Shown piece after piece: positions 36,208 to 44,722 of a DNA stretch of 64,000 bases. Source of the DNA: Betaproteobacteria bacterium (GTDB lineage: Bacteria > Pseudomonadota > Gammaproteobacteria > Burkholderiales > SG8-39); contig CANKMT010000003.1 in NCBI GenBank assembly GCA_947482825.1, positions 1-64,000 of the forward strand, read 5' to 3'. A model generated the notes under the pieces. The model was not told the origin of the DNA, did no database searches, and saw only the letters and a program-made list of their open reading frames with translations. Both the position numbers and the translations under genes were made by a program. The first letter of the stretch is position 1. The number at the start of each line of letters is the position of its first letter.

Positions 36208-37133
36208 GCCTGTCCGCCACAGGGCGCACGGTGTTGTCGGTGGCGGGCCTGCGCAAACGCTACGGCGCTGATGAAGTCGTCGCCGGCATCGACTTCGAAG
36301 TTCAGGCGGGCGAATGCTTCGGCCTGCTGGGGCCGAATGGCGCGGGCAAGACGACGACCCTGAAGCTTGCGCTGGGGCTGATCGACCCGGATGCCGGGAC
36401 GATCCGCCTTCTCGATCGCCCGGTGCCGCAGGAAGCGCGCGAAGCCCGCCAGAGGGTGGGCGTCGTCCCGCAGTTCGACAACCTCGACCCGGATTTCACC
36501 GCGAGCGAGAACCTGCGGGTCTATGGGCGCTATTTCGGCATGAAGAAAAGCGAGATCGAGGCACGCATCCCGCAGCTACTGGAATTCGCCGGGATTGCCA
36601 ATCGCGGCACCGGAAAAATCCAGGCCCTGTCGGGCGGGATGAAGCGCAGGCTCACGCTTGCGCGCGCGCTCGTGAACGATCCGGAAGTGGTGTTCATGGA
36701 CGAACCGACCACCGGCCTCGACCCCCAGGCCCGCCACCTGATCTGGGAGAGGTTGAAGCGCCTCAAGCAGGACGGCAAGACACTCCTGCTCACGACCCAC
36801 TTCATGGAAGAAGCCGAGCGCCTGTGCTCGCGCCTCGTGATCATGGACCACGGGCGCATCATCGCGCTGGGTTCGCCAAGGGAACTCATCTCGAAACATA
36901 TCGAGCCGAACGTAGTCGAGGTGCACGGGCCGGGCTTCGAGGGCTGGGCCGAAGCGGCTCGCAAGCTCGCCGGACGGGTCGAGATCGCCGGGGAAACCGC
37001 GTTCTGCTATGCGACCGACGAAGAGCCGCTGGTTGCGAGCCTCAAATCGCACCCGCAACTCATCTACCTGCACCGGCCGGCGAACCTCGAGGACGTCTTC
37101 CTCAAGCTGACCGGGCGCGACCTGCGCGACTAG
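36204..37133 (+). CDS. ABC transporter ATP-binding protein, NodI-like
   Basis: A 309-residue ATPase. Walker [10 protein letters not shown] (43-51), signature [15 protein letters not shown], Walker [14 protein letters not shown] and the [14 protein letters not shown] switch are intact. [20 protein letters not shown] and overall length match NodI-type exporters. With the next gene it forms an ABC-2 export pair. In rhizobia NodIJ exports Nod factors, but betaproteobacterial homologues occur without nodulation, so the substrate is unknown. Confidence 0.92.
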   Translation: MSLSATGRTVLSVAGLRKRYGADEVVAGIDFEVQAGECFGLLGPNGAGKTTTLKLALGLIDPDAGTIRLLDRPVPQEAREARQRVGVVPQFDNLDPDFTASENLRVYGRYFGMKKSEIEARIPQLLEFAGIANRGTGKIQALSGGMKRRLTLARALVNDPEVVFMDEPTTGLDPQARHLIWERLKRLKQDGKTLLLTTHFMEEAERLCSRLVIMDHGRIIALGSPRELISKHIEPNVVEVHGPGFEGWAEAARKLAGRVEIAGETAFCYATDEEPLVASLKSHPQLIYLHRPANLEDVFLKLTGRDLRD

Positions 37134-37144
37134 GGACCCGAACG

Positions 37145-37930
37145 ATGAACGCCCGCCTGTTCGCCCTGCCCGCCTTGTCGATGCGCTTCGTGCACATCTG
37201 GCGCCGCAATCTCCTGGTCTGGCGCAAGTTGGCCATCCCGTCGATGCTTGGCAACCTCGCCGACCCGATGATCTTCCTGTTCGGGCTGGGGTACGGCCTG
37301 GGCGCGATGATGCCCGCGGTGCAGGGCGTGCCGTATATCGCGTTCCTTGCCGGCGGCATGGTCGTCTCCAGCACGATGTACGCCGCAACGTTCGAGGCGA
37401 TGTACTCGGCTTTTTCGCGCATGCACCAGCAAAAAACGTGGGAAGGCATCCTCAATGCACCGATCCTGCTGGAGGATGTGGTGCTCGGCGAACTGGTCTG
37501 GGCGACAACCAAGGCGACGCTTTCGGGTGTCTGCATCCTGGCGGTGGTGACGGTGCTCGGTTTTGCCTCGCCGAAGTTCGTGTTGGCCCTCTTGCCGGTG
37601 ATCGTGTTGACCGGCCTGGCGTTCGCTGCGCTGGGCCTTGCGATGAATGCGCTCGCGCCGAACTACGATTTCTTCATGTACTACTTCACGCTCGTGATCA
37701 CGCCGACTTCGCTGATCTCCGGCGTGTTCTTCCCGATCGACCAGCTACCCGCAGTATTGCAAGGCGCAGCCGCCGCGATGCCGCTCTATCACGCGGTGGC
37801 CCTTGCGCGGCCGCTCATGTTCGGTGAATGGCCGCAGGACATCCTGCTGCACCTTGCGGTGCCGGTCGTATATGCTGCAGTCGGGTTTTACGTCGCGCTG
37901 GTGCTCACGCGCCGGCGCCTGCTGAAGTAA
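37145..37930 (+). CDS. ABC-2 transporter permease, NodJ-like
   Basis: A 261-residue permease with six predicted helices and the ABC-2 signature region FMYYFTLVITPTSLISGVFF near residue 180. IWRRNLLVWRKLAIPSMLGN is shared with NodJ. ATG at 37145 lies 11 nt after the ATPase stop. Works as the membrane half of the preceding ATPase. Confidence 0.92.
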   Translation: MNARLFALPALSMRFVHIWRRNLLVWRKLAIPSMLGNLADPMIFLFGLGYGLGAMMPAVQGVPYIAFLAGGMVVSSTMYAATFEAMYSAFSRMHQQKTWEGILNAPILLEDVVLGELVWATTKATLSGVCILAVVTVLGFASPKFVLALLPVIVLTGLAFAALGLAMNALAPNYDFFMYYFTLVITPTSLISGVFFPIDQLPAVLQGAAAAMPLYHAVALARPLMFGEWPQDILLHLAVPVVYAAVGFYVALVLTRRRLLK

Positions 37931-37950
37931 GGGGCCTCGGGTCGCAAACC

Positions 37951-38364
37951 ATGCTCTGGGTCAAGGCGCTGCACATCGTGTTCATGGTCACCTGGTTCGC
38001 GGGCCTGTTCTATCTGCCGCGCCTGTTCGTCTATCACGCCCAATCCACAGACGACGGGTCGAGCGAACGCTTCAAGGTCATGGAGAGGAAGCTCTATTAC
38101 GGGATCATGGCGCCCGGCGCGGTGCTTACGATCGCGTTCGGCCTCTGGCTCTGGTTTGGTTGGGGCTTCTCCGGTGCGTGGCTGCACGCCAAGCTCGCGC
38201 TCGTCGCTGTTCTGGTCGCCTACCACCTGTGGTGCGGCAAGCTGCTTGCCGATTTCAAGAGTGACGCCAACACGCGCAGCCACGTGTGGTTCCGATGGTT
38301 CAACGAATTCCCGGTGCTCCTCCTTTTCGCGATCGTGATCCTCGTTGTCGTCAAACCCTTCTGA
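37951..38364 (+). CDS. HemJ/CopD-like membrane protein
   Basis: A 137-residue protein with four hydrophobic helices. LHIVFMVTWFAGLFYLPRLF and YGIMAPGAVLTIAFGLWLW match the UPF0093/HemJ family, whose members oxidise protoporphyrinogen IX using conserved His. The N-terminal His8 and a later HAKLALVAVLVAYH pair are present. HemJ is likely, but CopD-related proteins look similar at this length. It overlaps the next gene by 20 bp. Confidence 0.8.
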   Translation: MLWVKALHIVFMVTWFAGLFYLPRLFVYHAQSTDDGSSERFKVMERKLYYGIMAPGAVLTIAFGLWLWFGWGFSGAWLHAKLALVAVLVAYHLWCGKLLADFKSDANTRSHVWFRWFNEFPVLLLFAIVILVVVKPF

Positions 38365-39493
38365 GTCGTTTTTTGCGAGCAGCCCCCGCGGCCTGGAGGC
38401 CATCCTCGCGGACGAGTTGCGCTCGTTGGGCGCGCAAGCGGTCACGACCGCGGCCGGCGGCGTAGCCTTCAACGGCTCGTGGGAGACGTGCTACGCGGCG
38501 AATTTCCATTCGCGCATCGCCTCTCGCATCCTGTGGCGGCTCGGATCGTTCGACTATGCAACCGAGGAAGATATTTACGCTGCGGCACACTCGGTGTCCT
38601 GGGGCCAGCTGTTCGGTGTCGAGAAGAGCATCCGCGTCAACCTTACCGCAATCAAGAGCCCACTCAAGAGCCTCGACTTCGCGACCTTGCGTATCAAGGA
38701 TGCGGTCTGCGACCGGTTCCGCGACGAGACCGGCATCCGGCCCGACGTCGACCGCCTTGCGCCTGACGTGCGGATCCACTGCTTCCTGGCGCATGCTGAA
38801 GGCACCCTCTACCTCGACACATCGGGCGAGCCGCTATTCAAGCGCGGTTGGCGTCACGCCTCGGTCGAGGCGCCGCTGCGCGAGAACCTCGCCGCCGGAA
38901 TCATCAAGCTCACCGGCTGGAAGTTCGACGAGCCGCTCTTCGACCCAATGTGCGGTGGCGGCACGTTCCTGATCGAGGCGGCCGCGATGGCGCTCAACGA
39001 GCCGCCGGGGGCGGGACGCAGTTTCGGGTTCGAGAAGCTGGCTGCCTTCGACCTCAAAGCGTGGAATCGCGTCCGCGACGGCCGCCCGCCTCGCAATAAG
39101 GTCCGCCCGGCATTGTTCGGCAGCGACATCGAGCAGGGTGCGGTGGCGAGCGCGAAGAAGAACCTCATGGCCGCCGGTTTCTTCGACCTGGTCAAGCTGC
39201 AGCGCGCAGATATCCTGAAGGTGGAAGCGCCGGCAAGCGCCGGCGTGATGGTCGCGAACCCGCCGTATGGCGAGCGGCTGTCGGACGCCGATGAAATGGC
39301 GGCGTTCTATCCGCAGCTTGGCAATGCGCTGAAGCAGCGTTTCGCCGGATGGCGCTGCCATTTCCTGACCTCGGATTTTCGGATGGCGAAGATGATCCGC
39401 CTGTCCCCCAGCCGTCGCGTGCCGCTTTTCAATGGCGCGCTGGAATGCAGGCTGTTTGAGTTCGTTGTGGTGGCGGGGTCGAACCGAAAGTAG
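38345..39493 (+). CDS. THUMP-domain 23S rRNA methyltransferase, RlmL-like
   Basis: A 382-residue methyltransferase: N-terminal THUMP region (FFASSPRGLEAILADELRSL onward), SAM motif I FDPMCGGGTFLIEAA, and the amino-methylation motif NPPYGER. This matches the N-terminal (m2G2445) half of RlmL without the RlmK half, as usual outside gammaproteobacteria. TTG at 38345 lies inside the end of the preceding gene. Confidence 0.9.
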   Translation: MSSNPSESFFASSPRGLEAILADELRSLGAQAVTTAAGGVAFNGSWETCYAANFHSRIASRILWRLGSFDYATEEDIYAAAHSVSWGQLFGVEKSIRVNLTAIKSPLKSLDFATLRIKDAVCDRFRDETGIRPDVDRLAPDVRIHCFLAHAEGTLYLDTSGEPLFKRGWRHASVEAPLRENLAAGIIKLTGWKFDEPLFDPMCGGGTFLIEAAAMALNEPPGAGRSFGFEKLAAFDLKAWNRVRDGRPPRNKVRPALFGSDIEQGAVASAKKNLMAAGFFDLVKLQRADILKVEAPASAGVMVANPPYGERLSDADEMAAFYPQLGNALKQRFAGWRCHFLTSDFRMAKMIRLSPSRRVPLFNGALECRLFEFVVVAGSNRK

Positions 39494-39561
39494 GCGCGAC
39501 TTACTCTTGGACTTCCATGAAGGCTCGGAGCAGCGCGTTCATGCGCGGGTCGGGTATCGGT

Positions 39562-39861
39562 TTAGCGGTGAGTGGCTTCAGCATGCAACGTTAAGCCCAA
39601 CGCCCCCACTACTTTGAGAATCGTGTCGAAGTCAGGGCTGCGCTCGCCGGAAAGCGCTTTGTAAAGGCTCTCTCGGGAAAGACCGGAATCGCGCGCCACT
39701 TGCGCCATGCCTTTCGCGCGAGCGATATTGCCAAGGGCCTTCGCGATGAATGCGGCATCTCCGTTGGCTTCTTCAAAGCAAGCCTCAAGGTATGCGGCCA
39801 TTTCCTCGGGAGTCCTGAGGTGATCGGCAACGTCGTAGCGGGTGGTTACGGTCTTAGCCAT
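39562..39861 (-). CDS. HigA-type antitoxin (orphan)
   Basis: A 99-residue addiction-module antidote protein. TTRYDVADHLRTPEEMAAYL and ACFEEANGDAAFIAKALGNI precede the helix-turn-helix ARDSGLSRESLYKALSGERS. ATG at 39861. Its partner toxin immediately upstream is truncated, so this antitoxin has no functional toxin at the locus. It overlaps the toxin remnant by 8 bp. Confidence 0.88.
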   Translation of the reverse strand: MAKTVTTRYDVADHLRTPEEMAAYLEACFEEANGDAAFIAKALGNIARAKGMAQVARDSGLSRESLYKALSGERSPDFDTILKVVGALGLTLHAEATHR

Positions 39862-40024
39862 TATCGATCCGCAGCTCCGACACGCCTTCGCCTACCGGCT
39901 TGACATCACCGGGGTTTCCCTCGGCCATCCGATCGAGCCTGGCCTGAACGCGCGCTCTAGCCTTAATGTCGCGTAACCCGTCGAGCCATTGAGCGAATTC
40001 GTCAGTCTTGCGAATTTCGATCAT
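39854..40024 (-). pseudogene. HigB/RelE-type toxin truncated at 56 codons
   Basis: From ATG 40024 the product reads MIEIRKTDEFAQWLDGLRDI, KARARVQARLDRMAEGN and ends KPVGEGVSELRIDNG. Relatives continue after SELRI with about 45 more residues containing GYRVYF and the catalytic tail. Here the frame ends within the antitoxin start (AATGGCTAA), as if a deletion fused mid-toxin directly to the antitoxin. The lost part carries the active site, so the toxin should be inactive. Confidence 0.8.
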
Positions 40025-40030
40025 TGGGCG

Positions 40031-40059
40031 AATGTAGCCGCCCGGCTACACCTTGTCAA
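40031..40059 (-). promoter_or_regulatory. Strong promoter plus operator for the truncated HigBA locus
   Basis: On the minus strand TTGACA (40059-40054) and TACATT (40036-40031) are 17 bp apart. The perfect palindrome GTAGCCG-CC-CGGCTAC (40034-40049) covers the spacer and -10, as expected of an autoregulated TA promoter. The toxin ATG begins 6 nt after the -10, so the transcript would be leaderless. Confidence 0.7.
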
Positions 40060-40136
40060 GGTTGTGTTGAGGACCCGGAGAGGGTGACTGATAGAGAGTG
40101 TAGATGTCTGAACTCGGAATGTTGCCAAAATAAGAA

Positions 40137-40338
40137 CACCAACTGGCTTGACGGCCGCTCCAGCATTGGCTTGAGCGATCGATTCCAAAAGCTCTGCCTC
40201 GAGTTCGGGTGGGACCTCGAACGTTTCGTCCGCATCGCGCGCGAGCATGGGAGCGACGCAACCTTCGGGCAGCGGATCCCGGTCCACGACAACCTTTCCA
40301 CCTACGACGGTTCCGGTAGCTAGCTGCATGGGTTCCAT
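40137..40338 (-). pseudogene. Antitoxin-like protein fragment
   Basis: From ATG 40338 the product reads MEPMQLATGTVVGGKVVVDR, DPLPEGCVAPMLARDADETF, EVPPELEAELLESIAQANAG and AAVKPVG. This type of acidic protein commonly precedes RelE-type toxins. After KPVG (about 40137) the frame runs on through sequence that looks non-coding to a TGA at 40021, overlapping the HigB remnant start. The C-terminal helix is lost. Bases 40025-40136 otherwise contain the HigBA promoter. Confidence 0.5.
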
Positions 40339-40418
40339 GAGACTCCAGCGCTTTGGCACACGCTCGGTGCTGGTGGCCCGGCCGCAGCACCTATAGTTGG
40401 GTGCGGTGCGCACGATGA

Positions 40419-40739
40419 CTACGCCTTTTTTAGCGGAATCCCGTTTGGACCTGCGCCTACAGAAGGCTCGACATCGACAACACGCCGAAGCAAACCTGGA
40501 GACACTTTCCACTGTTCGCCACCTTCGGTTAGAACAGTCATCGTTTTCTTGTTGTATCGGAGCAAAACACCAAACAGAACTCCGCGCCCTTCCGGTTCGA
40601 AGGACACCCGATCTCCGACACGAAACGCCAGCATTCTTTCCTGCGTCCGCATTTGCTGCATCAGGCGTAGGCGCGCGACGATCTGCCTGTTCAAAGCTCG
40701 CAACTCCCCTTCGCTCAGGTTGGTAATGTCGATGTTCAT
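40419..40739 (-). CDS. Conserved small protein, SH3/KOW-like
   Basis: A 106-residue protein: MNIDITNLSEGELRALNRQI, a Met/Arg-rich helix (ARLRLMQQMRTQERML), then FRVGDRVSFEPEGRGVLFGV and LLRYNKKTMTVLTEGGEQWK. The second half looks like a small beta barrel of the SH3/KOW type that would bind RNA or protein. Similar sequences are widespread as hypothetical proteins. It is a single gene with no clear operon. Confidence 0.7.
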   Translation of the reverse strand: MNIDITNLSEGELRALNRQIVARLRLMQQMRTQERMLAFRVGDRVSFEPEGRGVLFGVLLRYNKKTMTVLTEGGEQWKVSPGLLRRVVDVEPSVGAGPNGIPLKKA

Positions 40740-40878
40740 TCGTTACGATGCCTCCATCTGGCTATTCGGGACACGCACGCTTGCGAGTCACGACGGCCAA
40801 CGTAGAAGTGTGCGGCGGGTGCCTTCGGCGCGCAGGAGGCGAAAAGCCAAGGAGCGCAGGACCCGGGCACGAACAGGC

Positions 40879-41292
40879 TCAATCGACGACCTTCCCGCGC
40901 AGCGCCTTGATCTTTCCCCGCAGGACTTTTCCTTCTACCCGTTTTCTCTTCGCGCTGCGGCTCGGCTTGGTCGGCCGCCGCTTCTTCGGCACGAAAGCGG
41001 CGCTGCGCACCAGTTCGTGCAGCCTCGCCAGCGCCTCCTCGCGGTTCATGTCCTGGCTACGGTGCTGCTGCGCCTTGATGACGATGAAGCCCGTGCGCGT
41101 GATGCGTTGGTCGGCAAACTTCAGCACGCGCTCCTTGACGGCCTCCGGCAGCGACGAGGCGCGCACGTCAAAGCGCAGGTGGATGGCGTTGGAAACCTTG
41201 TTGACGTTCTGGCCGCCGGCACCCTGGGCGCGTACCGCGGTGATCTCGACTTCGCCTTCAGGGATGACGATGTCTGGCGCGGCGTCCGGCAT
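40879..41292 (-). CDS. arfB: Alternative ribosome-rescue factor ArfB
   Basis: A 137-residue peptidyl-tRNA hydrolase that frees stalled ribosomes. GGQ at 26-28 (AQGAGGQNVNKVSNAIHLRF) is the catalytic loop, and a Lys/Arg-rich C-terminal tail (PKKRRPTKPSRSAKRKRVEG) is the part that enters the empty mRNA channel. Start ATG 41292. It follows a small conserved gene by 5 bp on the same strand. Confidence 0.94.
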   Translation of the reverse strand: MPDAAPDIVIPEGEVEITAVRAQGAGGQNVNKVSNAIHLRFDVRASSLPEAVKERVLKFADQRITRTGFIVIKAQQHRSQDMNREEALARLHELVRSAAFVPKKRRPTKPSRSAKRKRVEGKVLRGKIKALRGKVVD

Positions 41293-41297
41293 GGTGC

Positions 41298-41573
41298 CTA
41301 CTTGGCCTTGCTCTCCAGGCCTTTCTTGAGGAGGTCGGCAACTACTTCGCTGAGGTCTGTCTTGCGCGTCTGGGCAAGGGCGTGCAGCGTGGCCACGAGT
41401 TCGCCGTTCAGCTTGACCGCGAAGGGCACGAGGCCGGCCGCGCGGTCGAGGTCGCGCTGCTCGCGCCGGCTGGGCATGGCCGGCGCGGCTTTTCCGAACT
41501 GCGCGCCGGCACCGGCGGTGGCCTGGGGTTTCAGGCGCAGGCCCTTGAGTTTCTCGAGATCGGTCTTTTTCAT
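41298..41573 (-). CDS. Small conserved protein, unknown
   Basis: A 91-residue basic protein: KKTDLEKLKGLRLKPQATAG, a Gly/Ala/Ser linker, then DLDRAAGLVPFAVKLNGELV and ATLHALAQTRKTDLSEVVAD. The C-terminal half resembles a short RHH-like strand-helix-helix, so DNA binding is possible. ATG 41573 has AGGA about 8 nt upstream. Probably co-transcribed with arfB. Confidence 0.65.
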   Translation of the reverse strand: MKKTDLEKLKGLRLKPQATAGAGAQFGKAAPAMPSRREQRDLDRAAGLVPFAVKLNGELVATLHALAQTRKTDLSEVVADLLKKGLESKAK

Positions 41574-41664
41574 GCTCGCTTCCTCGTAATTTCAGACATT
41601 TGTTTTCCGAGAGCTAATGATGGCGCGGTTCTCAGGGCAATTTGTATACTGTTTTCGATATAAC

Positions 41665-41699
41665 CAAAACAACGAGAGACGCCGTAGCGTCTCTCGTTG
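41665..41699 (-). terminator. Rho-independent terminator after pilU
   Basis: A 13-bp perfect stem, CAACGAGAGACGC (41670-41682) with GCGTCTCTCGTTG (41687-41699) around CGTA. On the minus strand it is followed by TTTT, so it terminates transcription from pilT-pilU. Confidence 0.85.
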
Positions 41700-41723
41700 C
41701 ACCGCATGGGCCACGAACGCCGG

Positions 41724-42860
41724 TCAGACGATGTCCAGGTGGGCAATACCTTCGTTGAGGTCGCGGCTCTTTGAGCCCTTGCCGTTCAGCTTGATGTTGA
41801 GGCGCACCTCGTTGGTCGAGTCGGCAAAGCGCAGGGCGTCCTCGTAGCTGATGCGGTCGGCCTCGTGCAGGTCGAACAAGGCCTGGTCGAAAGTCTGCAT
41901 TCCCAGTTCCCTCGATTTCTTCATGATCTCCTTGATGCCGGTGATCTCGCCCTTGAAGATCAGGTCGGAGATCAGCGGCGAGTTGAGGAGCACCTCGACC
42001 GCCGCGGCGCGGCCCTTGCCTTCCTTGACCGGGATCAGGCGCTGCGAGACCACCGCCTTGAGGTTCAGCGAAAGGTCCATGAGCAGCTGGTGGCGGCGTT
42101 CTTCTGGGAAAAAGTTGATGATCCGGTCCAGGGCCTGGTTGGAGTTGTTGGCGTGCAGCGTGCCCAGGGCCAGGTGGCCGGTTTCGGCAAACGCGATTGC
42201 GTGCTCCATCACCTCGGCCTCGCGGATCTCGCCGATCAGGATGACGTCGGGCGCCTGGCGCAGCGTGTTCTTGAGCGCGTTCTCCCACGAGTCCGTGTCC
42301 ACGCCCACTTCGCGCTGGGTGATCACGCAATTGCGGTGCGGATGCACGTACTCGACCGGGTCCTCGATCGTGATGATGTGTCCGTGCGAGTTGGCGTTGC
42401 GGTAGCCGATCATCGCGGCAAGGGACGTGGACTTGCCCGAACCCGTGCCGCCGACGAAGAGCACCAGGCCGCGCTTGGTCATGATCACGTCCTTCAGCAC
42501 CGGCGGGAGCTTGAGCTCGTCGAAGTCCGGGATCGAGGTCGTGATCGTACGCATGATCATGCCGACCTTCTGCATCTGAATGAACGCATTCACGCGAAAG
42601 CGGCCGATGCCCGAGGGGCTGATCGCGAAGTTGCACTCCTTGGTGGCCTCGAACTGCGCCGCCTGCTTGTCGTTCATGACCGCGCGCGCGAGCATCGCCG
42701 TATGCTGCGCGGTGAGCGGCGTCTGCGACAGCGGCTGCATGCGGCCGTCGCCTTTCATCGCCGGGGGGAAGCCCTCGGTGATGAAGAGGTCGGACCCTTT
42801 CTTCGCGAGCATCACGCGCAGAAGGTCATAGATGAATTTTGTTGCCTGTTCGCTTTCCAT
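41724..42860 (-). CDS. pilU: Type IV pilus retraction ATPase-like PilU
   Basis: A 378-residue hexameric secretion ATPase. Walker A GGTGSGKST, an Asp-box region ITIEDPVEYVHPH, Walker B VILIGEIREAEVM and a His box TGHLALGTLHANNSNQALDR are present. The C-terminal extension beyond PilT length (LNGKGSKSRDLNEGI) identifies PilU, the accessory retraction motor. It lies 19 bp downstream of pilT. Confidence 0.94.
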   Translation of the reverse strand: MESEQATKFIYDLLRVMLAKKGSDLFITEGFPPAMKGDGRMQPLSQTPLTAQHTAMLARAVMNDKQAAQFEATKECNFAISPSGIGRFRVNAFIQMQKVGMIMRTITTSIPDFDELKLPPVLKDVIMTKRGLVLFVGGTGSGKSTSLAAMIGYRNANSHGHIITIEDPVEYVHPHRNCVITQREVGVDTDSWENALKNTLRQAPDVILIGEIREAEVMEHAIAFAETGHLALGTLHANNSNQALDRIINFFPEERRHQLLMDLSLNLKAVVSQRLIPVKEGKGRAAAVEVLLNSPLISDLIFKGEITGIKEIMKKSRELGMQTFDQALFDLHEADRISYEDALRFADSTNEVRLNIKLNGKGSKSRDLNEGIAHLDIV

Positions 42861-42879
42861 GGTCCGCTCCTGTGGCTGT

Positions 42880-43923
42880 TTAGCCGGGAAAGTTGTCTTT
42901 GTTGGCGGCCTTGCTGCGCGCTTCGGCCATCGAGATGACGTTGCGCTTGACCAGGTCCCCGAGGTCCTGGTCGAGGGTCTTCATGCCCATCTGCGCACCG
43001 GTCTGGATCGCGGAGTACATCTGCGCGATCTTCGCCTCCCGGATCAGGTTGTTGATCGCCGGTGTGCCGATCATGATCTCATGCGCAGCCACCCGGCCCG
43101 AGCCGTCCTTGGTCTTCAGAAGCGTCTGCGAGATGATCGCCCGCAAGCTCGTGGAGATCATCGCGCGCACCATTTCCTTTTCCGCGGCCGGGAACACGTC
43201 GATGATCCGGTCGATCGTCTTGGCGGCCGAGGACGTGTGCAGGGTGCCGAACACCAGGTGGCCCGTTTCCGCGCCCGACAACGCGAGGCGAATCGTCTCC
43301 AGGTCGCGCATCTCGCCGACCAGGATCACGTCCGGGTCCTCGCGCAGCGCGCTTCGCAGCGCATTTGCGAACGACAGCGTGTGCGGCCCGACCTCGCGCT
43401 GGTTGATCAGGCATTTCTTCGATTCATGTACGAACTCGATCGGGTCCTCGATGGTCAGGATGTGGCCTTCTTCCGACTCGTTCTTGTGGTTGACCATGGC
43501 CGCGAGCGTGGTCGACTTGCCCGAGCCCGTCGGCCCGGTCACCAACACCACGCCGCGCGGGTAGTCCGAGATGTCCTTGAAGATCTTGGGCGCCCTGAGG
43601 TCCTCGAGCGACAGGATCTTGGACGGAATCACGCGCATCACCGCAGCCGCACCGCGCTGCTGCACGAACGCATTGACGCGGAAGCGCGCGAGGTTCGGGA
43701 TCGCAAACGAGAAGTCGCACTCGAGGTTCTCCTCGTAGAACTTCCGCTGCCCGTCGTTCATGATGTCATACACCATGCTGTGCACGTCCTTGTGCTCCAT
43801 CGCCGGGAGGTTGATGCGCTTCACGTCGCCATGCACGCGGATCATCGGCGGCAGGCCCGAGGACAGGTGCAGGTCGGAGGCTTTGTTCTTGACTACGAAG
43901 GCGAGGAGTTCGGTCAGATCCAT
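42880..43923 (-). CDS. pilT: Type IV pilus retraction ATPase PilT
   Basis: A 347-residue ATPase powering pilus retraction and twitching. SDLHLSSGLPPMIRVHGDVK (PAS-like N-domain), GPTGSGKST, LTIEDPIEFVHE, ILVGEMRDLETIRLAL and the TGHLVFGTLHTSSAAKTIDR His box match PilT closely. ATG 43923 follows GGGGGA at about 8 nt. It is divergent from yggS, the usual betaproteobacterial layout. Confidence 0.96.
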   Translation of the reverse strand: MDLTELLAFVVKNKASDLHLSSGLPPMIRVHGDVKRINLPAMEHKDVHSMVYDIMNDGQRKFYEENLECDFSFAIPNLARFRVNAFVQQRGAAAVMRVIPSKILSLEDLRAPKIFKDISDYPRGVVLVTGPTGSGKSTTLAAMVNHKNESEEGHILTIEDPIEFVHESKKCLINQREVGPHTLSFANALRSALREDPDVILVGEMRDLETIRLALSGAETGHLVFGTLHTSSAAKTIDRIIDVFPAAEKEMVRAMISTSLRAIISQTLLKTKDGSGRVAAHEIMIGTPAINNLIREAKIAQMYSAIQTGAQMGMKTLDQDLGDLVKRNVISMAEARSKAANKDNFPG

Positions 43924-44014
43924 TACAATTCCCCCGGGGGAAGATGACGCAGGGTGGGCGCGGAATTTCGACTCAAAGCTCGAAAAGTCGCGAGCGGAAC
44001 GCAGACGGAAAATT

Positions 44015-44722
44015 ATGGCGGCAATCAATGATAACTTGCAAGCCGTCGCGGCGCGCCTCCGCGAGGCGGCGCGCGCCTGCGGCCGTGACCCGTCCTCCGT
44101 CCGGCTGCTTGCGGTGACCAAAACCGTCCCATCTGACGCGATCCGAGAGGCTTTCGGCGCCGGCCAGCGCAGTTTCGGTGAAAACTACGTCCAGGAAGCC
44201 CTCGAAAAGCAGGCTGCGCTCGCGGGAATGCGCGACGGGATCGAATGGCACCTGATCGGCCCGCTTCAAAGCAACAAAACGCGCGCGGCGGCCGGAGGCT
44301 TCGATTGGGTGCACACCGTCGACAGGGAGAAAGTGGCGCGCCGCCTGTCGGAAGCGCGTGCCGCCGATGCGCCACCGCTCAACGTGCTCGTGCAGGTGAA
44401 TGTGTCCGGCGAGGCGAGCAAGAGCGGTGTGCCGCCGGCGCAGGCGGGCGCACTGGCCCGCGCCGTGGCCGGGCTTCCGCGCTTGCGCCTGAGGGGATTG
44501 ATGGCGATTCCTGAGCCGACCGAGGACACGCGACTGCAGCTGGAGCATTTTCGTGCCGCCCGCACGCTATTCGACGAATTGAACAAGCAGGGACTGCAGC
44601 TCGACACCCTCTCCATGGGGATGTCGCAGGATCTCGAGGCCGCAGTGGCGGAGGGTTCCACCATGGTGCGAGTCGGCACCGCAATCTTCGGCGCGCGAAC
44701 AAACGCAAAGGCGGCCGCGTGA
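44015..44722 (+). CDS. yggS: PLP-binding homeostasis protein YggS
   Basis: A 235-residue TIM-barrel protein that binds pyridoxal phosphate on Lys36 (LLAVTKTVP). GENYVQEALEK, HLIGPLQSNK and LSMGMSQDLEAAV are family motifs. It helps keep vitamin B6 and amino acid pools in balance. The stop overlaps the proC start (GTGA). Confidence 0.94.
   Translation: MAAINDNLQAVAARLREAARACGRDPSSVRLLAVTKTVPSDAIREAFGAGQRSFGENYVQEALEKQAALAGMRDGIEWHLIGPLQSNKTRAAAGGFDWVHTVDREKVARRLSEARAADAPPLNVLVQVNVSGEASKSGVPPAQAGALARAVAGLPRLRLRGLMAIPEPTEDTRLQLEHFRAARTLFDELNKQGLQLDTLSMGMSQDLEAAVAEGSTMVRVGTAIFGARTNAKAAA

Noticed and set aside
36204-37930. True nodulation genes nodI/nodJ
   Set aside because: NodI/NodJ-like exporters are common in non-nodulating betaproteobacteria and no nodABC genes are nearby, so no nod symbols were assigned.
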